Below are positions 1-9,609 of a stretch of 64,000 nucleotides of DNA, one piece after another. The DNA lies in NCBI GenBank assembly GCA_002271215.1, contig CP018628.1, positions 3,224,001 to 3,288,000 on the forward strand, given 5' to 3'. Source of the stretch: Lelliottia jeotgali (GTDB lineage Bacteria > Pseudomonadota > Gammaproteobacteria > Enterobacterales > Enterobacteriaceae). How positions within the stretch are numbered: position 1 is the stretch's first letter; each line of letters begins with the position of its first letter. Under the pieces are notes generated by a model, which worked only from the letters and a program-made list of their open reading frames with translations, had not been told where the DNA came from and did no database searches. The position numbers and the translations under genes were made by a program.

Positions 1-336
1 TACGGCATTAAAAATTGCGACACCATCAAGAAAGCGCGTCGCTTCCTGGAGGCTAATAATATCGAGTATCGCTTTCATGACTATCGCGCGGACGGCCTTG
101 ACGCAGAATTTCTGCATAGCGCTATCGCGGAACTCGGCTGGGAAGCGCTGCTGAATACGCGCGGGACCACCTGGCGTAAACTGGATGAATCTGTGCGCAA
201 TTCCATCACTGACGCCGACAGCGCAGCAAAATTGATGCTCGAAATGCCCGCGATCATCAAACGCCCATTGCTCTGCGCGCCAGGGCAGCCTATGCTGCTG
301 GGTTTCAGTGAATCCAGTTATACACAAATCATTTGA
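1..336 (+). CDS. yffB: YffB/ArsC-like thioredoxin-fold protein (5'-truncated by window edge)
   Basis: The reading frame is open from the first base to TGA at 334-336 (111 codons). It matches the E. coli YffB/Spx-ArsC family almost to the N-terminus, so only about four residues lie outside the window. The single cysteine in the N-terminal [13 protein letters not shown] motif corresponds to the redox cysteine of ArsC-like proteins. A second, CXXC-type cysteine is absent. The family adopts a thioredoxin fold and YffB has been linked to glutathione, but its physiological role is unclear. The dapE ATG follows 10 bases later, so the pair is probably co-transcribed, as in E. coli. A second ArsC-like gene, yfgD, lies at 12369-12728. 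Confidence 0.93.
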   Translation, partial: YGIKNCDTIKKARRFLEANNIEYRFHDYRADGLDAEFLHSAIAELGWEALLNTRGTTWRKLDESVRNSITDADSAAKLMLEMPAIIKRPLLCAPGQPMLLGFSESSYTQII

Positions 337-346
337 GGTGTAGTCT

Positions 347-1474
347 ATGTCTTGCCCGGTCATTGAGCTGACTCAGCAGCTTATTCGCCGTCCTTCCCTT
401 AGCCCGGACGACGCAGGTTGTCAGGCATTAATGATTGAGCGCCTGCGCGCTATTGGTTTTACCGTCGAGCGTATGGATTTTGGCGACACCCAGAACTTCT
501 GGGCATGGCGCGGCCAGGGCGAAACGCTGGCCTTCGCCGGACACACCGACGTGGTGCCTGCGGGCGACGCTGACCGCTGGATTAATCCCCCTTTCGAACC
601 GACTATCCGTGACGGCATGCTCTTTGGCCGAGGTGCGGCTGACATGAAAGGTTCGCTGGCGGCAATGGTCGTGGCCGCTGAGCGCTTTGTCGCCCAGCAC
701 CCGAACCACAAAAACCGCCTCGCGTTTTTGATTACCTCCGACGAAGAAGCCAGCGCCAAAAACGGCACGGTGAAAGTCGTCGAAGCGCTGATGGAACGTC
801 GCGAACGTCTCGATTATTGCCTGGTCGGCGAACCGTCGAGCACTGAGATCGTCGGTGACGTGGTGAAAAATGGTCGTCGCGGTTCCCTGACCTGTAATCT
901 GACCGTTCACGGCGTTCAGGGCCACGTGGCTTATCCGCATCTGGCCGATAACCCGGTTCATCGCGCCGCGCCAATGCTGAACGAACTTGTGGGCATTGAG
1001 TGGGATAAAGGCAACGAATTTTTCCCGCCGACCAGTATGCAGATTGCCAACGTTCAGGCAGGCACCGGCAGCAATAACGTCATTCCGGGCGATTTCTTCG
1101 TACAGTTCAACTTCCGTTTTAGTACGGAACTGACCGACGAGATGATCAAATCTCGCGTTATTGCCCTGCTGGATAAATATGAATTGCGCTACACCCTGGA
1201 CTGGTGGCTTTCTGGCCAACCGTTCCTGACGCAGCGCGGCAAGCTGGTTGATGCGGTGGTTAACGCTATCGCGCACTATAATGAAATTAAACCGCAACTC
1301 CTGACCACCGGCGGCACTTCTGACGGACGCTTTATTGCCCGAATGGGTGCGCAGGTTGTCGAACTGGGCCCAGTGAACGCCACCATTCATAAAATCAATG
1401 AATGCGTGAACGCGGCTGATTTGCAGCTACTGGCTCGTATGTATCAACGCATTATGGAGCAACTCGTCGCCTGA
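347..1474 (+). CDS. dapE: Succinyl-diaminopimelate desuccinylase
   Basis: DapE hydrolyses N-succinyl-L,L-diaminopimelate to L,L-diaminopimelate and succinate in the cytoplasm, a late step of the lysine and meso-DAP (peptidoglycan) pathway. The protein has 375 residues, the same length as E. coli DapE. It keeps the M20 metallopeptidase ligands: AGHTDVV near residue 65, GRGAADMKG near 95-101, the SDEEAS glutamate pair near 133, and the C-terminal HK in NATIHKINE. The lid/dimerisation domain lies in the middle. ATG is 10 bases after the yffB stop, and ypfN begins 25 bases downstream, matching the conserved yffB-dapE-ypfN arrangement. Confidence 0.98.
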   Translation: MSCPVIELTQQLIRRPSLSPDDAGCQALMIERLRAIGFTVERMDFGDTQNFWAWRGQGETLAFAGHTDVVPAGDADRWINPPFEPTIRDGMLFGRGAADMKGSLAAMVVAAERFVAQHPNHKNRLAFLITSDEEASAKNGTVKVVEALMERRERLDYCLVGEPSSTEIVGDVVKNGRRGSLTCNLTVHGVQGHVAYPHLADNPVHRAAPMLNELVGIEWDKGNEFFPPTSMQIANVQAGTGSNNVIPGDFFVQFNFRFSTELTDEMIKSRVIALLDKYELRYTLDWWLSGQPFLTQRGKLVDAVVNAIAHYNEIKPQLLTTGGTSDGRFIARMGAQVVELGPVNATIHKINECVNAADLQLLARMYQRIMEQLVA

Positions 1475-1499
1475 CGACTGCTCTGAGAAGGAATAGCGA

Positions 1500-1703
1500 A
1501 TGGACTGGCTGGCTAAATATTGGTGGATTCTGGTACTGGTGTTTCTGGTAGGCGTACTGCTGAACGTTATCAAAGATCTGAAGCGCGTGGACCACAAGAA
1601 GTTTCTCGCCAACAAACCTGAACTTCCCCCTCATCGTGACTTTAACGATAAGTGGGATGATGACGACAACTGGCCGAAGAAAGATCAGAAAGATCAGAAG
1701 TAA
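1500..1703 (+). CDS. ypfN: Small membrane protein YpfN (UPF0370)
   Basis: This is a 67-residue protein with one N-terminal hydrophobic segment (about residues 3-24, [19 protein letters not shown]). An acidic and lysine-rich soluble tail ends in repeated KDQK. It matches E. coli YpfN (66 aa) in length, layout and position after dapE. An AAGGAAT-type ribosome binding site precedes the ATG. The function is unknown; from the hydrophobic segment, it is probably a single-pass inner-membrane protein. Confidence 0.93.
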   Translation: MDWLAKYWWILVLVFLVGVLLNVIKDLKRVDHKKFLANKPELPPHRDFNDKWDDDDNWPKKDQKDQK

Positions 1704-1727
1704 TCGTCAAACTCCGCACCCAACTGT

Positions 1728-1764
1728 CCCCTCTCCCCTATGGGGAGAGGGTCAGGGTGAGGGG
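1728..1764. repeat. CCCTCTCCC-type dispersed palindromic repeat, copy 1
   Basis: A palindrome of CCCTCTCCCC and GGGGAGAGGG is followed by a GGTGAGGGG tail. It sits between the convergent ypfN and ypfH genes. The same unit recurs at 9545-9578 and 20508-20542, each time between genes and next to REP-like or terminator sequence. I read it as a dispersed intergenic repeat that may also end transcription from both sides. Confidence 0.75.
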
Positions 1765-1771
1765 TAATAAC

Positions 1772-2467
1772 TCACATAAACTCAACGATATCGTCATCGT
1801 TCGGTTTACTGCCGCTTAATGCCTCATCAAAATAGTGCTTCGGCACGGTAAATTGCAGGTGATTCAGGGCGAACTGCATGCTGCGATCGTCAATGGCATG
1901 ACCCAGTTCATCAACAATATCCAGCGTCACATCTCCCCCTTCACGAATCAGCGCTTCCTGAGCGGCCACCGCATGGGAAAGCTCAATCACGCGATCTTCC
2001 CCGCCGTGGATCAGGTGAATCGTCGTCGCTGTCGTCGCGCTCTGCGGTAACGTCGCGAAGCGTCCGTTAAAGGCAATCACGCGCGACACCAGCCCTGGCT
2101 GCGCTTTCACGCTCTCCAGCGACATAATCGCCCCCTGCGAAAAACCAATCAGCGCGGTAGCCCCGGCACCCACACCGCTCTGATTTTGCCAGTAGCGCAC
2201 GGTATCGATAAAGGTCGGCATGATGGCATCGATGCGCGCCTGACGATTATCTTCCGTTACGCCCTGTACGGAAAACCACTGACGCCCCTGGGGGCCACAA
2301 GGTTCTACGCCACCGATACTGACGATGAGCGCGTCCGGAAAAATCGGCGCAAACCAGCTGCCAATTTGCCCCATATTCGCCGCATTATCACCGACGCCAT
2401 GAAACAGCAGCAGCAATTGCTGCGCAGGGCTGGAAGGGCTTTGGACAACAAAATGGTCGTGTTTCAT
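1772..2467 (-). CDS. ypfH: YpfH, alpha/beta-hydrolase carboxylesterase
   Basis: This 231-residue alpha/beta hydrolase belongs to the phospholipase/carboxylesterase (YpfH) family; E. coli YpfH is 232 aa. The nucleophile serine is in GFSQG near residue 110, with an oxyanion-hole LLFHGVGDN motif near 20-28. The acid in GGEDRV (about 157) and the histidine in LGHAIDD (near 190) complete the triad. E. coli YpfH has esterase activity on short acyl esters, but its natural substrate is unknown. It lies downstream of tmcA on the same strand with a 73-base gap. Confidence 0.93.
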   Translation of the reverse strand: MKHDHFVVQSPSSPAQQLLLLFHGVGDNAANMGQIGSWFAPIFPDALIVSIGGVEPCGPQGRQWFSVQGVTEDNRQARIDAIMPTFIDTVRYWQNQSGVGAGATALIGFSQGAIMSLESVKAQPGLVSRVIAFNGRFATLPQSATTATTIHLIHGGEDRVIELSHAVAAQEALIREGGDVTLDIVDELGHAIDDRSMQFALNHLQFTVPKHYFDEALSGSKPNDDDIVEFM

Positions 2468-2540
2468 GGCAGTCTCCTTAATTGATAGTCAGGATTTTAC
2501 GCCTCTGGGGGGTAATGACCATGCCACTTCATTGAAGAAG

Positions 2541-4514
2541 TCATTGAAAAAATTGCCATTGCAAAATATCAGTTTTGAGCTGCTGGCAGCGGCGACTATC
2601 AATAAAATCAAGCGCCTGCTCGGCTTCGCTGCGCTGTTGTGCCAGCAACGCTTTGCGACCGGACATCGCGCGATCGTTGTCGTTTTCAAGCTTCCCGCGC
2701 AGTCCCTGAAGCGGCAAATCCACCGCCAGCAAAAGCCGCGTGAGCGCCGCCGCAGAGGTAGAAAGCGGACGATGCGCAAAGGCGAAACCACCCAACTCCA
2801 GCCAGTCATCATCGTTAAGGGTAGACTCCCAGCAATCTTCCACTGGGATCTTTTCGGCGTTCCATTTTTCAATTATTCGCGCATCGCGACACAGCCGTTG
2901 ATGTTCCTGCGCACAAAGCGCCTGCCCCGCCTCGCTGATGGGCTTCAGTGCCATCGCCGTGTAACACCCGCTGCTGGCCTCACGGTGAGTTCCCATTCGC
3001 ACCAGAACAAAACCGCAGCGCTGCCAGAAGCGCCATAGCTCTTGCGTGTAGCCAAAGCTAACGGAAAGATAATCCTGCTGCGCATGATGACTTGCGCCGA
3101 GGACTAATGACTGACCGATGCCTTCTCGCTGACGCGCCGGATGAACGGCTACCCGCGTGACGCGCCTCCCTATCAGGGTAGCCGCCAGCGGCGATCCCCC
3201 GTGAGCAGCCAGAGATTGCGCCACCAGATTGCCGCGTGGGCGTCGATAACCCGCCCATACCGCCTGACTCAATGGTGGCGCTAACCCGCCTTCATCGACC
3301 AGCCACAGCGCACCCACCAGGCCATCACCCGCGCGGGCGACGGCAAAATGCTGGCCCGGCGCGTCCATCATGCGACGTAAATCCAGCGGTGAGGTTCGAT
3401 AATGGGCAGAGCAGAGTAGCGTGTAAATGTTTGCCGCGAGCTGCGGCTGACTCTCCCACGCATTTTGTTCCAGCGGGATAATTTCTGGCGAATCAACGGC
3501 GGTCTCATTGACGACATCATCAAATAGCAGTGCGTTAGCCACGACGCGCTCAAGCGGACACCCCGCCGCCCAGCGAATGGGCGCAGAGAGCGTGAAGTGT
3601 TTCAGCCCGCTAAAGCGTGCACAGAATTTGAGTAAAAAACCGCGCCCGGTGCCTTCGTAACCTTGTACGGTCGTGGTCAGCAATACGCGCGGAAAACGCG
3701 ACACCAGCTGTTCCAGCAGCGGACCGGGAATGGCGGCGGCTTCATCGACAATCAGCCAGTCGGCCTGTTGGTCAGAGGCCAGCAGCGCGTCAGGTGCCAT
3801 AAAGTGATAGTTATCTGCCGCGAAACGGGCGATCACTTCCGTCGCCCCTTTCGCTGGCGCGGTGACGATAGCGCGGCCCGGAATGCGGCTTAACAACATT
3901 CCCGCGAGGGCAGATTTGCCGCGACCACGCGGTGCAGTCACCACCGCCACGCCTGCGTTCATCTCAATTAATGCCGCCAGAATCTCAGCCTGCTCGCGCT
4001 GCGGCTCGCCGCTGGCAGGCTGCCAGTCGGGTGCTGGAGAGAGAGAAAAATCGGGGAAAGGCTGATGCTGTTGCCAGACCAGCATGCCGGGATCGTGGCT
4101 CACCGTTCGGCAAAAGTGGCGGACAAAATGCGGGGTCGCTATCGGTTTTTCGCTGTCACTCCAGCGCACAGAATCGCTGTCGGGTTTTTCAGGCCAGACA
4201 GAAAAAGGCGGCGTGAGTAACACCAGCAGACTTCCGGCGCGTAACGTACCGCTGAGTGCGGCAAAAGCGGAGACATCAAAGCCGCGACGGGCATCGAAAA
4301 TGGCGTGGTGGTATTCCCGCCCGAGCAGGTTTTTTAACGCCTGCGGTGCGCAGCTCGGGTCGACAGGCGCGTCGTTTCCAACCCACAGCCAGTCACCAAC
4401 TAGCACGTCGCGCAGCGATAAAGCTTGCGTCTGTGACCACGTATCATCACCGCTTATTACCCACAGTCGACGATGCCCTTCGCGCTGTAGCCGAGCCGCC
4501 AGACGTTCAACCAT
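2541..4514 (-). CDS. tmcA: tRNA(Met) cytidine acetyltransferase TmcA
   Basis: TmcA makes N4-acetylcytidine at the wobble position of elongator tRNA-Met, using acetyl-CoA and ATP/GTP. From this start the protein has 657 residues (E. coli 671). The order is an N-terminal DUF1726-like domain, an RNA-helicase module with Walker A (APRGRGKSALAG) and Walker B (WLIVDEAAAIP), a GNAT domain (VAVHPARQREGIGQSL) and a C-terminal tail. I chose the ATG at 4512-4514 because a GAGAG-type ribosome binding site precedes it. An upstream in-frame GTG at 4547 overlaps the ypfJ stop as GTGA but has no visible binding site. The sequence is noticeably more diverged from E. coli than its neighbours are. Confidence 0.93.
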   Translation of the reverse strand: MVERLAARLQREGHRRLWVISGDDTWSQTQALSLRDVLVGDWLWVGNDAPVDPSCAPQALKNLLGREYHHAIFDARRGFDVSAFAALSGTLRAGSLLVLLTPPFSVWPEKPDSDSVRWSDSEKPIATPHFVRHFCRTVSHDPGMLVWQQHQPFPDFSLSPAPDWQPASGEPQREQAEILAALIEMNAGVAVVTAPRGRGKSALAGMLLSRIPGRAIVTAPAKGATEVIARFAADNYHFMAPDALLASDQQADWLIVDEAAAIPGPLLEQLVSRFPRVLLTTTVQGYEGTGRGFLLKFCARFSGLKHFTLSAPIRWAAGCPLERVVANALLFDDVVNETAVDSPEIIPLEQNAWESQPQLAANIYTLLCSAHYRTSPLDLRRMMDAPGQHFAVARAGDGLVGALWLVDEGGLAPPLSQAVWAGYRRPRGNLVAQSLAAHGGSPLAATLIGRRVTRVAVHPARQREGIGQSLVLGASHHAQQDYLSVSFGYTQELWRFWQRCGFVLVRMGTHREASSGCYTAMALKPISEAGQALCAQEHQRLCRDARIIEKWNAEKIPVEDCWESTLNDDDWLELGGFAFAHRPLSTSAAALTRLLLAVDLPLQGLRGKLENDNDRAMSGRKALLAQQRSEAEQALDFIDSRRCQQLKTDILQWQFFQ

Positions 4515-4543
4515 CACGACACTCTCATCCCTGAGGCTCAGAT

Positions 4544-5419
4544 TCACATGGTTTTACCGAAGGTGTTGCACTGGGCCGGATCGCCGCTCGCAAACCCGCG
4601 TTTGAACCAAGTGTAACGTTCTTCGGATGTGCCGTGGGTGAAGCTGTCCGGCACCACGCGGCCCTGGCTCTGCTGTTGCAGGCGATCGTCACCGATGGCC
4701 TGAGCGGCATTCAGCGCCTCTTCCAGATCGCCCGACTCCAGCACGCCCTGCTGCTGCATACTGTGACCCCAGACGCCAGCGAAGCAGTCGGCCTGAAGTT
4801 CCATACGCACGGACAGGCGGTTGATTTCAGTCTGAGAGGCGTTTTGCTGCAGCTGACGCACTTTCGGCTCGATGCCGAGCAGTTTCTGTACGTGATGGCC
4901 GACTTCATGGGCAATCACATAGCCCTGGGCGAAATCGCCGTCAGCGCCGAGCTTGCGTTTCATGTCGTCATAGAAGGAGAGATCGATATAGACGGTGCTG
5001 TCTGCCGGGCAGTAGAACGGGCCCATCACTGATTGTCCGGTGCCGCATCCCGTGCGCGTCGCGCCACGGTACATCACCAGTTTTGGCTGCTGGTAGGTGC
5101 GACCCATTTTTTCGAACTGCTGGCTCCACGTATCTTCAGTGGTCGCCAGAATCACTGACGTGAATTTAGCTGCTTCATCTTCGTTCGGGCTGATGGAGCG
5201 CTGGGATTGTTGCTGCTGTTGTTGAATGGGTTCGCCGGTCATTAAACCGGTCAGATCGACGCCGTAGTAGCCCGCCACCAGTACGATAATCAACAGAACA
5301 ATGCCGCCTTTACCGCCGGGAAGCCGCATTCCACCGCCACCCATAGAAGGCCCCATGCCGCCGCTACTGCTGCGCCTGTCTTCTACATTGTCACTTTCAC
5401 GACGCCCTTGCCAGCGCAT
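4544..5419 (-). CDS. ypfJ: YpfJ, membrane-anchored neutral zinc metallopeptidase-like protein
   Basis: The protein has 291 residues. It has a polar N-terminus, one transmembrane segment near 39-56 ([16 protein letters not shown]), a Gln-rich linker, then a DUF1000-type zincin domain. The zinc motif HEVGHH is at about 171-176, and a downstream glutamate lies in ELQADCFAG. The likely topology is a catalytic domain in the periplasm, anchored in the inner membrane. No substrate is established. ATG at 5419 was chosen over an upstream GTG (5425) because GAGGTG lies five bases before it and the protein then starts as in E. coli. The stop overlaps the alternative tmcA GTG start. Confidence 0.93.
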   Translation of the reverse strand: MRWQGRRESDNVEDRRSSSGGMGPSMGGGGMRLPGGKGGIVLLIIVLVAGYYGVDLTGLMTGEPIQQQQQQSQRSISPNEDEAAKFTSVILATTEDTWSQQFEKMGRTYQQPKLVMYRGATRTGCGTGQSVMGPFYCPADSTVYIDLSFYDDMKRKLGADGDFAQGYVIAHEVGHHVQKLLGIEPKVRQLQQNASQTEINRLSVRMELQADCFAGVWGHSMQQQGVLESGDLEEALNAAQAIGDDRLQQQSQGRVVPDSFTHGTSEERYTWFKRGFASGDPAQCNTFGKTM

Positions 5420-5502
5420 AACCACCTCGAAACTATCTCGTCATCAATAGAGTGATCGTAGGCGGTTAACGGGCGGATTACCATAGGAAACAAAGGTAAG
5501 AA

Positions 5503-5528
5503 GCCAAAGGATACGCTGATCCTTTGGC
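5503..5528 (-). terminator. Terminator after purC
   Basis: A perfect inverted repeat, GCCAAAGGAT / ATCCTTTGGC with a 6-base loop, lies 11 bases beyond the purC stop. On the minus strand it is followed by a T-rich tract (TTCTTACCTTTG). Confidence 0.7.
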
Positions 5529-5539
5529 CTGCAAGGGAA

Positions 5540-6253
5540 TTAATCGAGTTTAACGCCCAGACGATGCGCGACGGCTTCGTAGGCTTCAATCAGGCCACCC
5601 AGGCTCTGACGGAAACGGTCTTTGTCCATTTTATCGAGGGTTTCTTTGTCCCACAGGCGGCTGCCGTCCGGAGAAAACTCATCACCCAGCACCACTTCGC
5701 CTTTGTACAGACCGAACTCCAGTTTGAAATCGACGAGGATTAAGCCTGCATCGTCAAACAGCTTTTTCAGTACGTCGTTGGCTTTGTAGGTCAGTTCCTG
5801 CATACGCGCCAGATTCTCTTTGCTCACCCAACCGAAGGTTTCGCAGTAAGATTCGTTGACCATCGGATCGTGCATTTCGTCATTTTTCAGGAACAGATCG
5901 AACAACGGCGGGTTCAGCTCGATGCCTTCTTCAATACCCAGACGCTTCACCAGAGAGCCAGCAGCACGGTTACGCACCACGCATTCCACCGGAACCATAT
6001 CCAGTTTTTTCACCAGACATTCCGTATCGGACAGCAACGCTTCCATCTGAGTTGGGATACCGGCTTCGGCAAGTTTGCTCATAATGAAATGGTTGAACTT
6101 GTTGTTCACCATGCCTTTACGGTCGAACTGCTCAATGCGTGCGCCATCCCCTGCTGACGTATCATTGCGGAACTCGAGCACCAACAGATCCGGGTTTTCG
6201 GTGCTGTATACGGTCTTCGCTTTGCCACGATACAACTCAGCTTGCTTCTGCAT
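5540..6253 (-). CDS. purC: Phosphoribosylaminoimidazole-succinocarboxamide synthase (SAICAR synthetase)
   Basis: PurC joins aspartate to CAIR with ATP to give SAICAR in de novo purine synthesis. From the ATG at 6253 the protein has 237 residues and begins [16 protein letters not shown], matching E. coli PurC end to end. A second ATG six bases upstream (6259) is also possible, but its spacing to the AGGAGT site is shorter. Conserved motifs include [21 protein letters not shown] and [13 protein letters not shown] near-palindromic PurR box lies about 50 bases upstream, and the bamC terminator separates it from bamC. Confidence 0.98.
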   Translation of the reverse strand: MQKQAELYRGKAKTVYSTENPDLLVLEFRNDTSAGDGARIEQFDRKGMVNNKFNHFIMSKLAEAGIPTQMEALLSDTECLVKKLDMVPVECVVRNRAAGSLVKRLGIEEGIELNPPLFDLFLKNDEMHDPMVNESYCETFGWVSKENLARMQELTYKANDVLKKLFDDAGLILVDFKLEFGLYKGEVVLGDEFSPDGSRLWDKETLDKMDKDRFRQSLGGLIEAYEAVAHRLGVKLD

Positions 6254-6304
6254 CTTCATTACTCCTGGTGTGATGATATGGTCAAAATCTCGGGATATTA
6301 TGCC

Positions 6305-6320
6305 ACGCACACGTTTGCGT
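6305..6320 (-). promoter_or_regulatory. PurR operator upstream of purC
   Basis: ACGCACACGTTTGCGT matches the PUR box consensus ACGCAAACGTTTNCNT, with nearly complete dyad symmetry. It lies 51 bases before the purC start, the usual place for PurR-hypoxanthine repression in enterobacteria. Confidence 0.8.
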
Positions 6321-6334
6321 GACACTAAAATAAA

Positions 6335-6357
6335 AAGGGCTGGATTAACCAGCCCTT
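6335..6357 (-). terminator. Terminator after bamC
   Basis: AAGGGCTGG / CCAGCCCTT with a 5-base loop is followed on the minus strand by TTTTATTTT. It lies just beyond the bamC stop and closes the dapA-bamC unit before the purC promoter. Confidence 0.85.
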
Positions 6358-6361
6358 CTTT

Positions 6362-7396
6362 TTATTTGCTGAATGCAGCCTGGAAGACCGCGACCAGCGC
6401 ATCGTTCTGCGACTGGGTCAGCGTGTGACCTTTCGGATCGATGAACTGCAAGCTGCTGCGGTTATCGAGGTCACCGACCTGAATTTTATAATCGCCGGAA
6501 GCCAGACCTGGGTCGCTCGCGCCCAGTTCCTGCCATGCGCTATCAGAAAGCGGTTTGTAGGTGGCCGTGATGCTGCCCGTAGAACGGGTGCTGTCGGTCA
6601 CTTTCATACCGGCTTTTTCAAGCACAGCTGGCAAACGCTGCCAGGTCTGCTGGAACGGTGCACGCACCACCAGCATTGGCAGACCGGTGTCATCGGCTGC
6701 GCTCTGCACATCAAATGTCACGCCGCTGCGGCTCTGCGCAGAGTTCGCGGCATCGGTCGCGTTTTTATCCAGACCAGACGCAATCACGTTCAGCATTTCG
6801 GTGCTGTAGCGCTGCAGAGAAGCGGCATCCGCAACTGGCTTACCCGCCTGCTCCAGGTTCAGCAGCTTGACCGTAACGGCCTGCTGATAACCCTGTGGTT
6901 TGACAGAGACTTGATAACGACCACGGTACTGCTGATCTTCATCCAGACGGTTCCATTCGATCCAGTCGGTGGTCAGGGTCTGACCCGCGTCGTCGCGCTT
7001 ATCAATCGTGTAGTTCTTCGACTGAATTACACTGACGACCTGCGGCCACAGCGTGTTGTTACGACCGTTTTCGACCAGCAGCGTTGCGGTGTCACCCGTA
7101 AACTGGGTGCGCGCACCGCTCACCAGAGCCAATGGCTGCGCAGGTGGGCGAATATCCAGCGCTTTACCGACAGCGCCACTGCCATTGGTGACAGGAATGT
7201 TGTAATCGCCGTTTTGAATCGGCAGGATCATACCCGCTGGCGCATGAAGTTCAGCAAGCGGAGCTGCATCCAGATAGGATTCATCACCGCTCACCTGGCG
7301 CTTGTAGCGCGAGTCTGAACTACAGGCAGCGAGCAGCATAACAAGCGAAACACCCGCAACCTTCGCCAGGCGCGTCTTCTGTACTGAGTAAGCCAT
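6362..7396 (-). CDS. bamC: Outer membrane assembly lipoprotein BamC
   Basis: BamC is an accessory lipoprotein of the BAM complex that inserts beta-barrel proteins into the outer membrane. From the ATG at 7396 it has 344 residues, identical in length to E. coli BamC (formerly NlpB). The signal peptide ends in a lipobox, LLAAC, with Cys25 as the lipidated residue and Ser at +2, which fits outer-membrane sorting. Two helix-grip domains follow. ATG was preferred to the TTG one codon upstream because AGGGAGA is well spaced from it. It is 16 bases downstream of dapA, in the same transcription unit as in E. coli. Confidence 0.97.
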   Translation of the reverse strand: MAYSVQKTRLAKVAGVSLVMLLAACSSDSRYKRQVSGDESYLDAAPLAELHAPAGMILPIQNGDYNIPVTNGSGAVGKALDIRPPAQPLALVSGARTQFTGDTATLLVENGRNNTLWPQVVSVIQSKNYTIDKRDDAGQTLTTDWIEWNRLDEDQQYRGRYQVSVKPQGYQQAVTVKLLNLEQAGKPVADAASLQRYSTEMLNVIASGLDKNATDAANSAQSRSGVTFDVQSAADDTGLPMLVVRAPFQQTWQRLPAVLEKAGMKVTDSTRSTGSITATYKPLSDSAWQELGASDPGLASGDYKIQVGDLDNRSSLQFIDPKGHTLTQSQNDALVAVFQAAFSK

Positions 7397-7412
7397 CAAA
7401 TCTCCCTAAACT

Positions 7413-8291
7413 CTACAGCAAACCGGCATGCTTCAGCGCCCCGGTGACCACTTCACGACCGTGGTCGGTGATGGGGGTCATCGGCAGACGCAGCGTGTCG
7501 GTCGCTACAAGTCCCAACTCCTTACATGCCCATTTCACTGGGATCGGATTGGGTTCGACAAATAATTTTGTGTGCAGCGGCATCAGACGCTGGTTAATCA
7601 AGCGAGCTTCGTCGAAATGACCCGCCGCAGCCAGTTTGCACATTTCGGCCATATCACGCGCCGCGATGTTAGACGTCACGGAAATCACGCCGTGACCGCC
7701 GAGCTGCATGAAGTCCAGCGCGGTCGCGTCATCACCACTGAGCAGGATAAAGTCGTCTGAAACCAGCTCTTTGATCTGGTGAACGCGGCTTAAGTTCCCG
7801 GTCGCCTCTTTAATTGCGATAATATTTTTAACTTTCGAGAGACGGCCTACGGTTTCCGGCAGCATATCGCAGCCAGTGCGCGACGGCACATTATACAGAA
7901 TTTGTGGCAAGTCAGTATGTTCAGCGATGGCTTTGAAATGCTGGAACAGACCTTCCTGAGTAGGACGGTTGTAGTACGGAGTTACCGTCAGGCAGCCGAC
8001 AATACCGCTGTTGTTGAAACGCTGGGTCAGGCTGATGGCCTCTGCGGTTGCATTTGCACCCGTCCCGGCGATAACAGGAATACGCCCGTCAGCCAGTTCG
8101 ACGGTCATCATCACCACATCGCCGTGTTCTTCATGGCTCAGGGTGGCGGATTCACCGGTAGTCCCTACCGAAACGATCGCCGCAGTCCCGTTGGCGACAT
8201 GGTAATCAATCAGTTTTTTCAGGCTTGACCGGCAGACATTACCTTTCTCATCCATCGGCGTAACAAGCGCAACAATACTTCCCGTGAACAT
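7413..8291 (-). CDS. dapA: 4-hydroxy-tetrahydrodipicolinate synthase
   Basis: DapA condenses pyruvate with aspartate-4-semialdehyde, the first committed step of lysine and DAP synthesis. The protein has 292 residues from ATG at 8291 ([17 protein letters not shown]), matching E. coli. It is a TIM barrel with the [11 protein letters not shown] loop, the catalytic tyrosine in [11 protein letters not shown] and the Schiff-base lysine in [10 protein letters not shown]. The six upstream codons of the longer frame are not part of family members. Confidence 0.98.
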   Translation of the reverse strand: MFTGSIVALVTPMDEKGNVCRSSLKKLIDYHVANGTAAIVSVGTTGESATLSHEEHGDVVMMTVELADGRIPVIAGTGANATAEAISLTQRFNNSGIVGCLTVTPYYNRPTQEGLFQHFKAIAEHTDLPQILYNVPSRTGCDMLPETVGRLSKVKNIIAIKEATGNLSRVHQIKELVSDDFILLSGDDATALDFMQLGGHGVISVTSNIAARDMAEMCKLAAAGHFDEARLINQRLMPLHTKLFVEPNPIPVKWACKELGLVATDTLRLPMTPITDHGREVVTGALKHAGLL

Positions 8292-8436
8292 GGGCCATCC
8301 TCTGTGCAAACAAGATTCTCAATGGTACGTTTGGAACTGTAATAAAAGCAAGCGACGTAAGGTGTCCAGGCTGTTGTATGCACGTTTTTTTTATGCTTTC
8401 CTTATGATGACTTAACCACGCAAAGGAAGAACAGGT

Positions 8437-8997
8437 TTGACAACCTCATCACAACATTACCTGGTTATCACTGCGCTGGGTGCCGACAGAGCCGGTATTG
8501 TGAACACCATCACCCGCCACGTCAGCAGTTGCGGCTGTAATATCGAAGACAGCCGCCTTGCGATGCTGGGCGATGAGTTCACGTTTATCATGCTGCTGTC
8601 CGGGACATGGAACGCGATTACGCTCATTGAATCCACTTTACCGCTTAAAGGCGCGGAGCTGGATTTGCTGATCGTGATGAAACGCACAACTGCACGCCCG
8701 CGTCCGGCCATGCCGGCGACCGTCTGGGTGCAGGTTGAAGTCACCGACTCCCCGCATTTAATCGAACGTTTCACCGCACTTTTTGACAGCCATCAGATGA
8801 ACATCGCGGAACTGGTGTCACGCACACAGCCTGGTCCAACGCCAACCCTGTTTATTCAGATAACAGCACACAGCCCTGCTTCACACGATGCATCAAATAT
8901 TGAGCAAGCGTTCAAAGCACTCTGTACAGAACTCAATGCGCAAGGCAGTATAAACGTCGTCAATTATTCGCAGCACGAACAGGATGGAGTTGAGTAA
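8437..8997 (+). CDS. gcvR: Glycine cleavage system transcriptional repressor GcvR
   Basis: GcvR is the accessory repressor that binds GcvA to hold down the gcvTHP operon when glycine is low. The protein has 186 residues with two ACT domains: one at about 1-80 (HYLVITALGADRAGIVNTITRHV) and one at about 95-180. It matches E. coli GcvR (190 aa) with a short deletion near 132-137. The start is TTG at 8437, as no ATG fits and the protein aligns from its first residues; AAGGAAGA precedes it. It is divergent from dapA, and its stop overlaps the bcp start (TAATG). Confidence 0.95.
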   Translation: MTTSSQHYLVITALGADRAGIVNTITRHVSSCGCNIEDSRLAMLGDEFTFIMLLSGTWNAITLIESTLPLKGAELDLLIVMKRTTARPRPAMPATVWVQVEVTDSPHLIERFTALFDSHQMNIAELVSRTQPGPTPTLFIQITAHSPASHDASNIEQAFKALCTELNAQGSINVVNYSQHEQDGVE

Positions 8998-9467
8998 TGA
9001 ATCCACTGAAAGCCGGTGACATCGCACCGAAATTTAGCCTGCCCGATCAAGACGGCGAGCAAGTAAATTTGACCGACTTCCAGGGACAGCGTGTTCTGGT
9101 CTATTTCTACCCGAAAGCCATGACGCCAGGGTGTACCGTACAAGCGTGCGGCTTACGCGATAACATGGATGATTTGAAAAAAGCAGGCGTAGACGTGCTG
9201 GGTATCAGCACCGATAAGTCAGAAAAACTGTCACGCTTCGCTGAAAAAGAGTTGCTGAACTTTACCTTGCTCTCCGATGAAGACCATCAAGTGTGCGAAC
9301 AGTTTGGCGTCTGGGGTGAGAAGTCTTTCATGGGCAAAACCTACGACGGTATTCATCGCATCAGTTTCCTGATCGATGCCGACGGCAAAGTTGAGCATGT
9401 GTTTGATGATTTCAAAACCAGCAACCACCACGACGTGGTGCTCGACTGGCTGAAAGCGAACGCCTGA
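8997..9467 (+). CDS. bcp: Thiol peroxidase Bcp (BCP/PrxQ-type peroxiredoxin)
   Basis: Bcp reduces H2O2 and organic hydroperoxides using thioredoxin. It has 156 residues like E. coli Bcp. The peroxidatic cysteine is Cys46 in TPGCTVQACGLRD and the resolving cysteine Cys51, the PrxQ arrangement. The ATG overlaps the gcvR TAA (TAATG), so translation is probably coupled. A strong terminator follows within 45 bases. In E. coli K-12 the hyf operon lies downstream; here perM follows directly in convergent orientation. Confidence 0.98.
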   Translation: MNPLKAGDIAPKFSLPDQDGEQVNLTDFQGQRVLVYFYPKAMTPGCTVQACGLRDNMDDLKKAGVDVLGISTDKSEKLSRFAEKELLNFTLLSDEDHQVCEQFGVWGEKSFMGKTYDGIHRISFLIDADGKVEHVFDDFKTSNHHDVVLDWLKANA

Positions 9468-9507
9468 GTCACTTGAGCCGTCTGCTGCCCGGCGGCAAGA
9501 TAAAGGC

Positions 9508-9536
9508 AAAACGGCAACCTTCGGTTGCCGTTTTTT
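9508..9536 (+). terminator. Terminator after bcp
   Basis: AACGGCAACC / GGTTGCCGTT with a short loop is followed by six Ts on the plus strand, 42 bases beyond the bcp stop. A nearly identical hairpin sits downstream of the GH1 gene at 20475-20498. Confidence 0.9.
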
Positions 9537-9544
9537 ATGTGTTC

Positions 9545-9578
9545 ACCCTCTCCCGTGGGAGAGGGCCGGGGTGAGGGC
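9545..9578. repeat. CCCTCTCCC-type dispersed palindromic repeat, copy 2
   Basis: CCCTCTCCC and GGGAGAGGG, with a GGGGTGAGGGC tail, sit between the convergent bcp and perM genes. A REP-like fragment (GCGCCACCCGGC) follows at about 9594-9605. Confidence 0.75.
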
Positions 9579-9609
9579 ATCAGGCAGCACAAAGCGCCAC
9601 CCGGCAAAT